Below, in pieces: positions 52,803-60,888 of a DNA stretch of 64,000 nucleotides. Position 1 is the stretch's first letter; each line of letters opens with the position of its first letter. Origin of the DNA: Adhaeribacter_A terreus (GTDB lineage Bacteria; Bacteroidota; Bacteroidia; Cytophagales; Hymenobacteraceae); assembly GCF_042657365.1 (NCBI RefSeq), contig NZ_JBHSKT010000004.1, forward strand, positions 186,001 through 250,000, given 5' to 3'. A program made the translations under genes and the position numbers. The notes below the pieces were generated by a model. It saw nothing but the letters and a program-made list of their open reading frames with translations. It made no database searches and had not been told where the DNA came from.

Positions 52803-52880
52803 AGGAAGAATTTGATTGCGTGTCACAACCTTTATCTGTTTCTGCGTAAGCAAAACAGAATTCATTTCATGTAAAATTTT

Positions 52881-53504
52881 ATGCGCCTCGCCCGCCTCAT
52901 CCGAACCCTTTTGCTGCCCTTTTTTCTGATCTTTCTGGCTGTTTTTCTCTGGAAAAAATTCAAGCCGCTTTCGCTGTTCAAACCGGAAGAAAAAGTAACG
53001 GTTTCACACCACACGGTACTTACCAAAGTAGAAGCGCTCGGCAAAATGGAACTGGTGCGGTACAATTTTAAAGATGTGGTGGAATACAAAAAAGAGATCA
53101 TGTTTCTGCCCGATTCGCGCAGCGTTCTAATTGTGGCCGGCGAAGCAGTTGGTTGCATCGATCTGCGCAAAATTACCGAACAGGACCTCGTTTTTTCCGG
53201 CGATTCGCTGCTAACGGTTTACTTGCCAAAACCTGAGATCTGCTATTCCAAAGTGAACCACGAAAAATCGAAAATTCTGCTCATGGAAAACACGTATTTC
53301 CGCGATGCCGAACTGGTAGATGAAGCGTATAAATATGCCGAAAAGAATATTGCCCGCACCGCGAACCACTCCGGCATTTTGCGCCAGACCGAAGTAAATG
53401 CGCAGAAAGTGCTAAAGCCGATGCTGGAAAGTTTTTCGGAGAGAAAAGTTATTTTGCGGCGGCAAAGCGAACGAATGCAAACGCCCGAAATAGAAAAACG
53501 CTGA
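52881..53504 (+). CDS. DUF4230 family membrane-anchored protein
   Basis: 207 aa. One N-terminal transmembrane helix (about 8-24), then an extracytoplasmic domain with ELVRYNFKDVVEYKK, FLPDSRSVLIVAGEAVGCIDL and the LPKPEI motif of DUF4230. Function unknown in the family. The end EKR-stop falls in AAAAACGCTGA, which looks like a decayed 29-bp element start (53492-53504). Convergent with recX. Confidence 0.78.
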   Translation: MRLARLIRTLLLPFFLIFLAVFLWKKFKPLSLFKPEEKVTVSHHTVLTKVEALGKMELVRYNFKDVVEYKKEIMFLPDSRSVLIVAGEAVGCIDLRKITEQDLVFSGDSLLTVYLPKPEICYSKVNHEKSKILLMENTYFRDAELVDEAYKYAEKNIARTANHSGILRQTEVNAQKVLKPMLESFSERKVILRRQSERMQTPEIEKR

Positions 53505-53514
53505 AAGAAATTAT

Positions 53515-54006
53515 TTACGCGTTCGTCCCATCCAGTTCCCTCAGAGCATCCTGAATAAGATCGGTTTCGTAACCTTTGGTTTGCAGGTAATAGGTAATTT
53601 TCTGCTTGCGCGCGAACGGATTACTTTCTTTCTCGGAGCGCATTTTCTTTTCCGTTAAGTGCAGCAGATTTTCCCAGTAAACTTCCGGGTCAATTTCTTT
53701 CATGCCTTTTTTAATGCAGTAATCGGAAATGCGTTTGCCTTTTAAACCCTGCAGAATTTTGCGTCTCCCCCATTTTTTTATTCCGTATTTCCCGCGCACA
53801 TACGAAGCCGCATACCGTTCCTCGTCTATCATTTTTTCGGCGCAAAGCTTTACGATCAGCTCTTCCACGTCTTCAGGCTCCAGGCCGTAAGTGTAGAGTT
53901 TATCGCGCACTTCCTGCTGCGTGCGTTCCTGGTAAGCGCAGTAAGCAGCGGCTTTCAGCAGGGCTTCTTTTGGGGTGTAGGTTTTATTCTTCTTCGGCTG
54001 TTGCAC
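53515..54006 (-). CDS. recX: Regulatory protein RecX
   Basis: 163 aa, three-helix-repeat protein of the RecX family: AYCAYQERTQQEVRDKLYTYG, then ERYAASYVRGKYGIKKWGRR with the conserved arginine/lysine pattern, and a third repeat ending LIQDALREL. RecX binds RecA filaments and modulates recombination and SOS activity. Cytosolic. The start is a GTG at 54006 whose GT is also the last two bases of a 29-bp element; no ATG is available upstream in frame. recA is not in the window. Confidence 0.88.
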   Translation of the reverse strand: MQQPKKNKTYTPKEALLKAAAYCAYQERTQQEVRDKLYTYGLEPEDVEELIVKLCAEKMIDEERYAASYVRGKYGIKKWGRRKILQGLKGKRISDYCIKKGMKEIDPEVYWENLLHLTEKKMRSEKESNPFARKQKITYYLQTKGYETDLIQDALRELDGTNA

Positions 54007-54033
54007 TTTTTTCGGCTAAAAGGGTAGCGTTTT
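54005..54033 (-). repeat. 29-bp A-tract element supplying the recX start
   Basis: CGCTACCC core, full T-tract, ends AAAAAAGT; the final GT is part of the recX GTG. Confidence 0.88.
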
Positions 54034-54131
54034 ATACGGCTTATTCAGAACAAAATTCCGGCGCTAAACATTCGTTCCTGCACGCAGAAAGGCATTTTAT
54101 TTTAAGCCGTTTTCAGTTGCCAGAACTTAAA

Positions 54132-54160
54132 AAAACGGTAGGGTTTCAGATTGAAAAAGT
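54132..54160 (+). repeat. 29-bp A-tract element
   Basis: CGGTAGGG core, ends AAAAAGT. It lies 9 bp beyond the DsbA-like gene's stop, opposite in orientation. Confidence 0.88.
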
Positions 54161-54169
54161 GCCGGCTCG

Positions 54170-54823
54170 TTAATCGTCCTGCTTTATTTCGCCGCTCAGA
54201 ATTTTGCGTAAAACTTCAGCCAACGGTTCAAATTCCTGGAAACCCTGCGTGAGCAGATATAACTTTTCTTCGTGCTCTACCACAATGGCCGGGAAACCGG
54301 TAATTACCCAGTTTTTAGCCAGTTCGAAATCGCTTTGCGCCTGTTCGCGGTATTTTTTCTGCTGAAATTTCAACCGGAAAACTTCTTCCGGCAAACCAAT
54401 TTCGCGGCACAACGGAAAATACGTTTCGGCTTCGTTCAGGTCCTGGCCTTGCACGTAATGCAGCTGCTGAATTTCGTGCGCCAGCTTTATTTGCTGGTCT
54501 GAAGCCTGTTCCTGCAGAATTTTAAGCGCAATGGCCGGTGGCAACGAATTACTGATGTAGGTTTCTGAATTTAAAATACCGTTCAGGTATGGTTCGCCAA
54601 ATTTCACGCCCGAAACCTGCTCTACACTCGGCACGGAACGCTTGATGTAAGCCGCCATTTTATGCAACGGGCCAACCCGTTCGCCGGTTATCATGCCGCC
54701 ATTTATTACTTCAAAATTGAATTGCTCTTGAAATTCGGTGTGCAGTTTTTGCATGACCGGCGCAAAGCCAAAGCACCAGCCGCAAAGCGCATCGTAAATG
54801 TAAAATAAAGTAGGTTTTTGCAT
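54170..54823 (-). CDS. DsbA family (FrnE-like) protein
   Basis: 217 aa from the ATG at 54823. Thioredoxin fold with inserted helical domain: CGWC at Cys14-Cys17 directly after the first strand (FYIYDALCGWCFGF) and the cis-proline loop TGFPAIVV near residue 186. No signal peptide, so cytosolic, which fits the FrnE/2-hydroxychromene isomerase-like branch rather than periplasmic DsbA. Probably a thiol-disulfide oxidoreductase; the partner is unknown. The frame opens 24 nt upstream, without support. Confidence 0.85.
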   Translation of the reverse strand: MQKPTLFYIYDALCGWCFGFAPVMQKLHTEFQEQFNFEVINGGMITGERVGPLHKMAAYIKRSVPSVEQVSGVKFGEPYLNGILNSETYISNSLPPAIALKILQEQASDQQIKLAHEIQQLHYVQGQDLNEAETYFPLCREIGLPEEVFRLKFQQKKYREQAQSDFELAKNWVITGFPAIVVEHEEKLYLLTQGFQEFEPLAEVLRKILSGEIKQDD

Positions 54824-54932
54824 AAGAACAGGTTTGAAAGGGCCCAAATTTAACCATTTAAAACGGGAAAGCCTTTGCCGCTCCGGAAATTAGGATCTGA
54901 CGCTGCCGGGAAAGTTAAAGCGTCATTTTTAC

Positions 54933-54961
54933 AGTTTTTGCGTCCAATTTCCTACCGTTTT
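54933..54961 (-). repeat. 29-bp A-tract element
   Basis: CGGTAGGA core, ends AAAAACT, upstream of the DsbA-like gene and in its orientation. Confidence 0.82.
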
Positions 54962-55125
54962 AAATAATGCGGTTTCCGGTTAACCCACAATTGGTTTGAT
55001 TCACGAAAAAAATTGGATGATTTTCAAATAAACCCCTTTCCGATTAAAACTCTGGCACTATATATCCGTTTATATATCCGACTGAAAAGTAACAGGTTAG
55101 CGTGCTTTCTCCATTAAAAAGGACA

Positions 55126-55133
55126 TACTTTCG
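55126..55133 (+). promoter_or_regulatory. Possible promoter -7 box of the histone-like gene
   Basis: TACTTTCG differs from TAnnTTTG at one base; no clear -33 motif. The leader would be about 30 nt. Confidence 0.35.
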
Positions 55134-55172
55134 CCGCCGGCCGAATTGTTTCACTAAAATTAAACCAAGAAA

Positions 55173-55784
55173 ATGGCACCAACCAGAAGAACTCAAACCA
55201 ACATCGTTCCGGAAGCTGTATCCAAGGTAGTAAGCAAAGTTGTGCGGAAAGTAGCAAAAACAGCCGACGGCGTGACCGGTAAAAAAACTGCAAGCTCAGC
55301 CTCTACGGCTAAAACCAGTACTAAAAAAGCCAGCGCAAGCACCGCTAAAACCAAAACAGCAGCTACCAAATCTACCACTGCTAAAAAAGCGACCGCTGCT
55401 AAAACGGCTACCGCCAAAACTCCGGCAACCAAAACTGCAACGGCTAAAAAGACAACTGCCGCTAAAACAGCAACAGCCAGCAAAACAGCTGCAGCGCCGA
55501 AAAAAGCGACCGCGGCTAAATCTACCAAAACAGCAAGCGCTGCCAAAGCCACGAAACCGGCAACTAAAACCGCAGCAACTGCAAAGAAAACCAGCACCGC
55601 AAAATCGGCTAGTGCCGCAAAACCAGCCGCTAAAAAAGCTACAAGCACCACAACCCGGTCTACCGGCGCAATGGCTAAAAAAGCAAGCACCAGCGGTGCC
55701 ACTACCAGAAAAGCCGGCGGCACAACCGCCTCTACCAAAAAAGCTGCCTCTTCTGCAGGCAGTAAAAAAACGGCAGCTAAGTAG
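55173..55784 (+). CDS. Histone H1-like Lys/Ala/Thr-rich protein
   Basis: 203 aa. After a short unique N-terminus (VPEAVSKVVSKVVRKVAK, a possible amphipathic helix) the protein is a run of AKT/AKK/TAAK pentapeptide-like repeats, like the C-terminal tail of eukaryotic histone H1 and bacterial Hc1/AlgP-type proteins. It probably binds DNA without sequence specificity and compacts the nucleoid. Very basic, cytosolic, no fold expected in the tail. Followed by a terminator and a second lysine-rich gene. Confidence 0.72.
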   Translation: MAPTRRTQTNIVPEAVSKVVSKVVRKVAKTADGVTGKKTASSASTAKTSTKKASASTAKTKTAATKSTTAKKATAAKTATAKTPATKTATAKKTTAAKTATASKTAAAPKKATAAKSTKTASAAKATKPATKTAATAKKTSTAKSASAAKPAAKKATSTTTRSTGAMAKKASTSGATTRKAGGTTASTKKAASSAGSKKTAAK

Positions 55785-55813
55785 TTTTTACTACCCCAAC
55801 TTCCGATACTTCT

Positions 55814-55845
55814 AAAGCCGGGCTCCAGGAGTCTGGCTTTTTTTA
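55814..55845 (+). terminator. Intrinsic terminator after the histone-like gene
   Basis: AAAGCC...GGCTTT outer stem with an inner GCTCC/GGAGT stem, then a T-run. Confidence 0.75.
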
Positions 55846-55958
55846 TATTTTTTTATAAAAATGCCCGAAACCAAACTCTGAAGCCCGTTTTTCGTTTCAG
55901 CAAGTATTCAAATAACTGTATAAACGTCAAGTTGCACCGCATAAAAACATAAAATCCG

Positions 55959-56228
55959 ATGACGAAAGAAAAAGACAAAAAAGAGCATAAAGAAATTGCC
56001 GACGTAATTGCCGATGCTGTTGGTGATGCTGCCCGCGATACGACCAAAAAACTGGTAAAAACGGTAGAGAAAAAGGCCGAAAAACTGGTAAAAAATGTGG
56101 TGCCGGGTTTAACCGAAGAAAAGAAAACTACCAAGAAAGCTTCAGCTAAAAGCGGTGATAAAAAAGCCTCTTCGGAGAAGAAAAGCAGCAAAAAAGATGC
56201 TGATAAAGGAAAAAAAGAAGATAAGTAG
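55959..56228 (+). CDS. Small lysine-rich protein
   Basis: 89 aa. The N-terminal half is a predicted amphipathic helix (EIADVIADAVGDAARDTTKK) and the C-terminal half is lysine- and serine-rich (KKASSEKKSSKKDADKGKK). The layout, helix first and basic tail second, mirrors the preceding histone-like protein, so the two may cooperate in DNA binding; no family is recognised. The ATG at 55959 is the first in frame after the terminator. A match to the 29-bp element sits at 56058-56086, in KTVEKKAEKL. Confidence 0.6.
   Translation: MTKEKDKKEHKEIADVIADAVGDAARDTTKKLVKTVEKKAEKLVKNVVPGLTEEKKTTKKASAKSGDKKASSEKKSSKKDADKGKKEDK
56058..56086 (+). repeat. Possible 29-bp A-tract element in the lysine-rich gene
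   Basis: Right spacing with CGGTAGAG core and a GAAAAACT end, but lysine codons make A-tracts by themselves here. Confidence 0.3.
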
Positions 56229-56285
56229 AAGCTTCATTTCGAAATTCGGAACTGGAAAAATATTACTTTTCTTTTAAGCACAAAC

Positions 56286-56313
56286 AAAGCCCCGGAGCAA
56301 ACTTCGGGGCTTT
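56286..56313 (+). terminator. Intrinsic terminator after the lysine-rich gene
   Basis: AAAGCCCCGGAG / CTTCGGGGCTTT hairpin followed by T-rich sequence. Confidence 0.85.
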
Positions 56314-56317
56314 GTTG

Positions 56318-56346
56318 TAAACGCTATGCTTTTGGCACTCGAAACT
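56318..56346 (+). repeat. 29-bp A-tract element just after a terminator
   Basis: TAAACGCTATGC start, T-tract intact, ends GAAACT; the reverse order compared with other sites (terminator first). Confidence 0.82.
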
Positions 56347-56442
56347 CTGGCCGCAAAATTGCACTTATTCTATTGTAAAACGTTTTAATGAAAGCAGATA
56401 CAGAATTAAGTGCCTGCATCGTTTCTTAATAAAGGCAGAGCT

Positions 56443-57336
56443 ATGAATAAGATCTTCACCAACTATATTACCGCATTTTGCATCGGTTTTACGGCGCTGG
56501 TATTTGCTCCGGAAATTGCCAATGCCCAAACCTATAAAAGCACTACCAAAACCCGCGGTGCCCGCGATATTGTAAAAGAAATTATAGACGTTGTGGGCTT
56601 AACACCGCGTTTCGAAATGCGCGAAGCTGAGATTGATAACGCCGCCGCGGTAATTATGAACGGCCGCCGTTACATTTTATACAATACCCGTTTCCTGAAC
56701 GAAGTAAATTCTGCGTCGCGTACCGATTGGGCTGCTGTAAGTATTCTGGCGCACGAAATTGGCCACCACCTGAACGGGCATACGCTTTTAAAAGGAGGCA
56801 GCAACCCCACCGATGAACTGGAAGCCGATGAATTTTCGGGCTTTGTGCTGCGCAAAATGGGTGCATCTTTAGCCGATGCACAAGCAGCTATGGCGGTACT
56901 TTCCGATGAATATGAAACGGTTACCCACCCCGGCCGCAAATCGCGTTTAACGGCTATCAGCAATGGCTGGCGCAACGCAAATAACCAAATGCTAGCCGGT
57001 AATAATCCGGTTTCCGATAAACCAGTAGCTATTGCTACCCAGAAATGTACGCCGCAAACTATTACCCGCGAAGACGCGCAACCAACGTTAGATAACCGCT
57101 TTATTCTTACCAAAGTAACCTTTAAAAATGCACCTCGCGAAGAGTTTTACATTACCACGTATGGCAATTTGGTGCGGGTAAAAAACAAGCAACTCGAAAT
57201 AATCGGAAAGCTGGCGCAGACCAATAATGAGCAATTCCCGTTCGTTTTTAAAAGCGATAAAATAGACCCGCTCTTCGTAAGTAAAACCGGCAGAATTTAT
57301 AACCGCAACGGCAAAGAACTGGGCTGGCTTTCTTAA
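56443..57336 (+). CDS. Secreted M48-like metallopeptidase
   Basis: 297 aa from the ATG at 56443. Signal peptide about 1-27 (ends ANAQ). The zinc motif HEIGHH is followed about 25 residues later by DELEADEFSG, the EADxxG-type third-ligand motif of M48 peptidases. The catalytic domain is about 60-185; the C-terminal 100 residues are a beta-rich part of unknown role. Secreted into the periplasm, likely a protease or chaperone-like quality-control enzyme. No partner is seen nearby. Confidence 0.83.
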   Translation: MNKIFTNYITAFCIGFTALVFAPEIANAQTYKSTTKTRGARDIVKEIIDVVGLTPRFEMREAEIDNAAAVIMNGRRYILYNTRFLNEVNSASRTDWAAVSILAHEIGHHLNGHTLLKGGSNPTDELEADEFSGFVLRKMGASLADAQAAMAVLSDEYETVTHPGRKSRLTAISNGWRNANNQMLAGNNPVSDKPVAIATQKCTPQTITREDAQPTLDNRFILTKVTFKNAPREEFYITTYGNLVRVKNKQLEIIGKLAQTNNEQFPFVFKSDKIDPLFVSKTGRIYNRNGKELGWLS

Positions 57337-57360
57337 AAAAAACATGCATTCTAAAAGCAC

Positions 57361-57389
57361 AAAACGCTATGCTTTTCCACTCAAAAACT
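57361..57389 (+). repeat. 29-bp A-tract element between stop and terminator
   Basis: A consensus copy with CGCTATGC core, T-tract, A-tract and final CT. It starts 24 nt after the stop. Confidence 0.9.
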
Positions 57390-57391
57390 AA

Positions 57392-57420
57392 CAGCTGCTT
57401 TTAAACGAGGCAGCTTTTCT
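57392..57420. terminator. Hairpin between convergent genes
   Basis: AGCTGC and GCAGCT arms around a 12-nt loop followed by TTTTCT; may serve both strands. Confidence 0.6.
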
Positions 57421-57426
57421 GTGCTT

Positions 57427-58965
57427 TTAATTTACTACTGCCTTTGCAGGCATTTTCCAGGCGGTTAATTCCAGCAAAACATCATAATACCGGCGCTTCA
57501 GAATTTTAGATTTCAGCCAGGCATAAAAACTGATCGATTGAATGTCTTCCTGTTCCAGCGGCAAAAATTCCAGCTCCTTTTCGATCAGTTCTATAAAATA
57601 TGGCTGGTCCAGCAAATACGGATCTTCTATTAGTTTTTTAAGCAGCTGCAAATAACCTTTTACGTTGTGGTAAGCTTCCTGGGCCAGCAGATTTTTAAAA
57701 CTCCGCTCCATGATCCGTACTTTATTCATGGCCAGTTCCGGGTTCTGCAATTCTATCTGCAAAATGAGTTCGCCCATGTTCTTTTTCAGCACCCATTCCT
57801 TGCCCATTTTGGTTTCGCAGAATTTATCGGAGTGTGGTAAACGCATCAGTATCAGGTTGGCTTTTTTGAAGTTTTCCTGCGCAAAATACAGAAAGCTCAA
57901 ACCGAATTGCGCCGTAAGCTGATCGCGGATGCTGAGCAGATTTCCCTGCTTTTCGATCAGGTCCTGCATCAGTTCAGAAGCTTCTTTCAGGTGCTCTAAA
58001 AAGGCCAGGTTCGCCGTTTTCAGAAATACGTAACGCGGGTAAAATTGCAGGAACAGGCTTTTGGTATTGGTTTTCAGCTCGGCATAAATTTGCTCCAGAT
58101 ATGCATTGCTCTGGCTGAATTTACGGTTGCGATACAGCACGTGCGCGATCATGTAAAGCAGGTTCAGTTTATAATGCAGCTGCGCTTTGGTAAAACCGCT
58201 TTGCTGCTCCAACTGCTGAAACTGCGCAATAATATACGGCTCGAACTGGTAAAAATCTTTCCGGGCCAGCACCGCGCTGCGGGCAATGGTCATGAGTTTA
58301 TAGAAAATGGAAGGCCGCCGGCCCGCTACTTCTGTAAGCTGAAAATCATGCAAAACTTTTTGGATGATCGCGTCGAAATGCAGGTCGCGGCCTTGTGCCC
58401 GAACCTGGGTAAGTTGCTCTCTTATCAGACTGGCTGCAATGTTGGCACGTTCTTCTTCGTCGGCGGCCAGTTTGTTCTCGTTGCGTTTCTGAATGATCTG
58501 GTGCAGATTATCGGCAAATTCGCTGTCGGCTTTTTCTATCTGAAGGTTATAAATATTATTCAGCAGGTCGAATTGTTCATTTTCGGCGGCCAGTTTTTCA
58601 GCTTTGCGCAGCAGGTTCCAGGCCAACCGGTCGGCGCGGGCCTCAAACAAATACGTAGCCAGCGAAACCATGCCCATAACCGACGAAGCCGAAGTGCTGT
58701 CTTCTTCCATGCGCTTAAGCAGAATAAAATCGGAAAGCTGGCGCATGAGCCGTTTGCGAAGCGCGTAATAAGCCATGCTGTTTTCGGCATCCGGGTAAAT
58801 TTTACGCTGTAATTCCGTAGGCGATAACTTTTTCTTTTGCTGCAAGGCCTGGAACAGTGCCACATCTTTGCGGTCTTTATGCCGTTGCTGCCGCTTCATA
58901 AAATCTACAAACTCCCGTTTCTGGTCACTGGTCAGCGTATCGATGGTAATTTTCAGATCGTCCAT
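57427..58965 (-). CDS. Helical-repeat (TPR-like) protein, unknown
   Basis: 512 aa from the ATG at 58965 (DDLKITIDTLTSDQKREF), as the frame before it has a weak hydrophobic run. The N-terminus (about 1-75) looks like a DNA- or protein-binding helical domain with RKRLMRQLSDFI; the rest is antiparallel helices with TPR-like spacing (LAWNLLRKAEKLAAEN, ANLILMRLPHSDKF). No catalytic motif and no signal peptide. Similar proteins appear in Bacteroidota as hypotheticals; the function is not known. Convergent with the peptidase gene. Confidence 0.72.
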   Translation of the reverse strand: MDDLKITIDTLTSDQKREFVDFMKRQQRHKDRKDVALFQALQQKKKLSPTELQRKIYPDAENSMAYYALRKRLMRQLSDFILLKRMEEDSTSASSVMGMVSLATYLFEARADRLAWNLLRKAEKLAAENEQFDLLNNIYNLQIEKADSEFADNLHQIIQKRNENKLAADEEERANIAASLIREQLTQVRAQGRDLHFDAIIQKVLHDFQLTEVAGRRPSIFYKLMTIARSAVLARKDFYQFEPYIIAQFQQLEQQSGFTKAQLHYKLNLLYMIAHVLYRNRKFSQSNAYLEQIYAELKTNTKSLFLQFYPRYVFLKTANLAFLEHLKEASELMQDLIEKQGNLLSIRDQLTAQFGLSFLYFAQENFKKANLILMRLPHSDKFCETKMGKEWVLKKNMGELILQIELQNPELAMNKVRIMERSFKNLLAQEAYHNVKGYLQLLKKLIEDPYLLDQPYFIELIEKELEFLPLEQEDIQSISFYAWLKSKILKRRYYDVLLELTAWKMPAKAVVN

Positions 58966-59162
58966 AAAGAAAAACAAAGCAGCTGGAATTGCTTTCAATA
59001 TAAACAAAATTCGGCATTAAGAAACATCTCATTCACAAACATTTAAACAACTGAAATTCAGTTAATTAAAACGCATTAAAACCCGTCATCAAAGTCTTTA
59101 TCTTCAGATTCCTGGTTTTACTTTCCTTAATCCCGCGGCGTATCTTTATCCGGAAACATTGC

Positions 59163-59191
59163 AAAACGGTATCATTTAAATGCATAAAACT
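59163..59191 (+). repeat. 29-bp A-tract element ending at a start codon
   Basis: CGGTATCA core, ends AAAACT; the next base is the A of the ATG at 59192. An in-frame ATG at 59180 lies inside it. Confidence 0.85.
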
Positions 59192-59953
59192 ATGAAAAGC
59201 TCTTTACTACTCAGTTTTTGTTTGCTGGCTTCTTTTTTTGCCGCCGCCCAAGACGTAATCACCAGAAAAGACGGGCAGGAAATTGCCGCTAAAATTCTGG
59301 AACTCACGCCCGACCTCGTTATTTACAAACGCGCCGATAACCCCGAGGGGCCAACCATTTCGATTTACAAGCACGAAGTTTTCATGATAAAATATGCGAA
59401 CGGCGTGAAAGATATTCTAACGCCGCAACCACCACAACCTAAGCCGGTACCGGTAGCGCCACGGCCTGTGGTAAAAGAAGTAAAAGTGGCTGAGCCACCG
59501 CAACCCGAAGAACCAGCCCCTTACCAGATGAAACTGAACGGTCCGCGCTTTGGCATAACCTACATTACCGAAGGCAAACTTACCCGCCGCCTTGCCGAGG
59601 AATTTGACGCGACCAGCCCCGTTATTTCGCAATTTGGCTGGCAGTTCGAAACCCAGATCTTCAACATTGAGGGCGGCCCGACCGGTTTGGTTGAATTCAT
59701 TCCGCTGATTGGCGGCTTAGACCAGGGCGCATTTTTGCCAAGTGCCAGCCTCATGTTCGGTTTGCGCGGCGAAACCGGCATGGAACTGGGTTTCGGACCG
59801 AACATTTCTCCGGCCGGAACCGGTGTTGTGCTGGCGGTGGGCACTTCGTTCACTTCCGGCAACGTTCATTTCCCAGTAAATTTTGCGGTGGTTCCGTCTA
59901 AAGATGGTGCAAGATTCAGCCTAATGTTTGGGTTTAACTACCGGAAAAGATAA
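59192..59953 (+). CDS. Secreted protein, tandem paralogue family member 1
   Basis: 253 aa. Signal peptide about 1-20 (ends FAAAQ), then a small domain QDVITRKDGQEIAAKILELT with YANGVKDI, a proline-rich linker (about 78-107) and a C-terminal beta-rich part ending GFNYRKR that could be a barrel or sandwich. It is the first of three consecutive genes sharing the N-terminal domain. An upstream ATG (59180) is possible but lies in the repeat. Periplasmic or outer-membrane; function unknown. Confidence 0.75.
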   Translation: MKSSLLLSFCLLASFFAAAQDVITRKDGQEIAAKILELTPDLVIYKRADNPEGPTISIYKHEVFMIKYANGVKDILTPQPPQPKPVPVAPRPVVKEVKVAEPPQPEEPAPYQMKLNGPRFGITYITEGKLTRRLAEEFDATSPVISQFGWQFETQIFNIEGGPTGLVEFIPLIGGLDQGAFLPSASLMFGLRGETGMELGFGPNISPAGTGVVLAVGTSFTSGNVHFPVNFAVVPSKDGARFSLMFGFNYRKR

Positions 59954-59966
59954 ACGAACTAATAGC

Positions 59967-59995
59967 ACTTTTCAGGCCGATTTCCCTAGCGTTTT
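59967..59995 (-). repeat. 29-bp A-tract element
   Basis: CGCTAGGG core, ends GAAAAGT; 13 bp after the first paralogue's stop, opposite in orientation. Confidence 0.82.
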
Positions 59996-60138
59996 TTATT
60001 CAGTGAAGCAATTTCAGAATGCGTTTCAGACTATTTTCAGAGAAAACATTGCGGTTATTTTTTTACCGAAACATTTAATAAACGATGCAATTACGTTATC
60101 TTGGCTGGCGAAATAAATAGCTTCTAATCTTGCTGCGC

Positions 60139-60888
60139 ATGAAAAAAATATTGCTGTTCGTCTTTGCCATTTTCGGTGCTTACTTTGCTTCGGCACAAGA
60201 TGTTTTAATTAAAAAAAGCGGTGAAGAAATACCGGTAAAAGTGCTGGAAATTACGCCCGACCTGGTAAAATATAAGCGCATCGATAACCCGGAAGGCCCC
60301 ATAATTTCAGCCCGCAAAAGCGACCTTTTTTTGCTTCGGTATGCTAATGGTGCTAAGGAAGTTTTCGGCGAGCCGGCCCCAACCAACAAACCATTTCGCC
60401 TGGCCCCAGCAGAACCACTCTACGTAGCGCCGCAACCCGAAGAACTGGCTCCGGAACAGGTAAAACTGAACGGCCCTCGCATTGGCTTAACCCTAATAGA
60501 CAAAGGGGAACTTAGCCGCAGGCTGGACCGTGAATTTGAGGCAAGCCGCCTTTTAACCCAGTTTGGCTGGCAATTCGAAACCCAGATCTTTATGAGCGAC
60601 CGCGGCACTTCCGGTTTGCTGGAACTTATTCCCTTGATCGGGGGCCTGGAGCAGGGTTTATTTTTACCGAGCATCAGCGGCATTATTGGCTTAAGAGGAA
60701 AATCGGGGTTTGAAGTTGGGGTTGGCCCGAATGTTTCGCTGGCGGGTGCCGGGCTGGTATTTGCCACCGGCGCTACTATAAAATCGGGCAATATGAATTA
60801 CCCGCTCAACTTTGCTTTTGTGCCTTCTAAAGAAGGTGCTCGCTATAGTTTCATGGTCGGGTTTAACTACAGAAAGAAAAACCAATGA
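60139..60888 (+). CDS. Secreted protein, tandem paralogue family member 2
   Basis: 249 aa from the ATG at 60139 (a TTG 9 nt upstream is less likely). Signal peptide about 1-19, then the shared domain QDVLIKKSGEEIPVKVLEIT and YANGAKEVF. A shorter linker than in member 1 precedes the same C-terminal beta-rich part (GWQFETQIF, GLRGKSGFEVGVGPN). About half of the residues agree with member 1, so this is an old tandem duplication. Its TGA overlaps the next ATG (ATGA). Confidence 0.78.
   Translation: MKKILLFVFAIFGAYFASAQDVLIKKSGEEIPVKVLEITPDLVKYKRIDNPEGPIISARKSDLFLLRYANGAKEVFGEPAPTNKPFRLAPAEPLYVAPQPEELAPEQVKLNGPRIGLTLIDKGELSRRLDREFEASRLLTQFGWQFETQIFMSDRGTSGLLELIPLIGGLEQGLFLPSISGIIGLRGKSGFEVGVGPNVSLAGAGLVFATGATIKSGNMNYPLNFAFVPSKEGARYSFMVGFNYRKKNQ

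Larger units (their letters stand above)
54824..55172. other. Divergent intergenic region
   Basis: 349 bp. Contains a 29-bp element (54933-54961), a TATATCCG direct repeat (55059-55082) and a likely promoter box for the histone-like gene. No gene. Confidence 0.5.

Noticed and set aside
55059..55082. TATATCCG direct repeat as an operator
   Set aside because: Only two short AT-rich copies, no symmetry, no neighbouring regulator gene.
55193..55738. Long open frame on the minus strand opposite the histone-like gene
   Set aside because: A mirror of the repetitive lysine/alanine codons; its valine- and alanine-rich sequence has no start signal or family.
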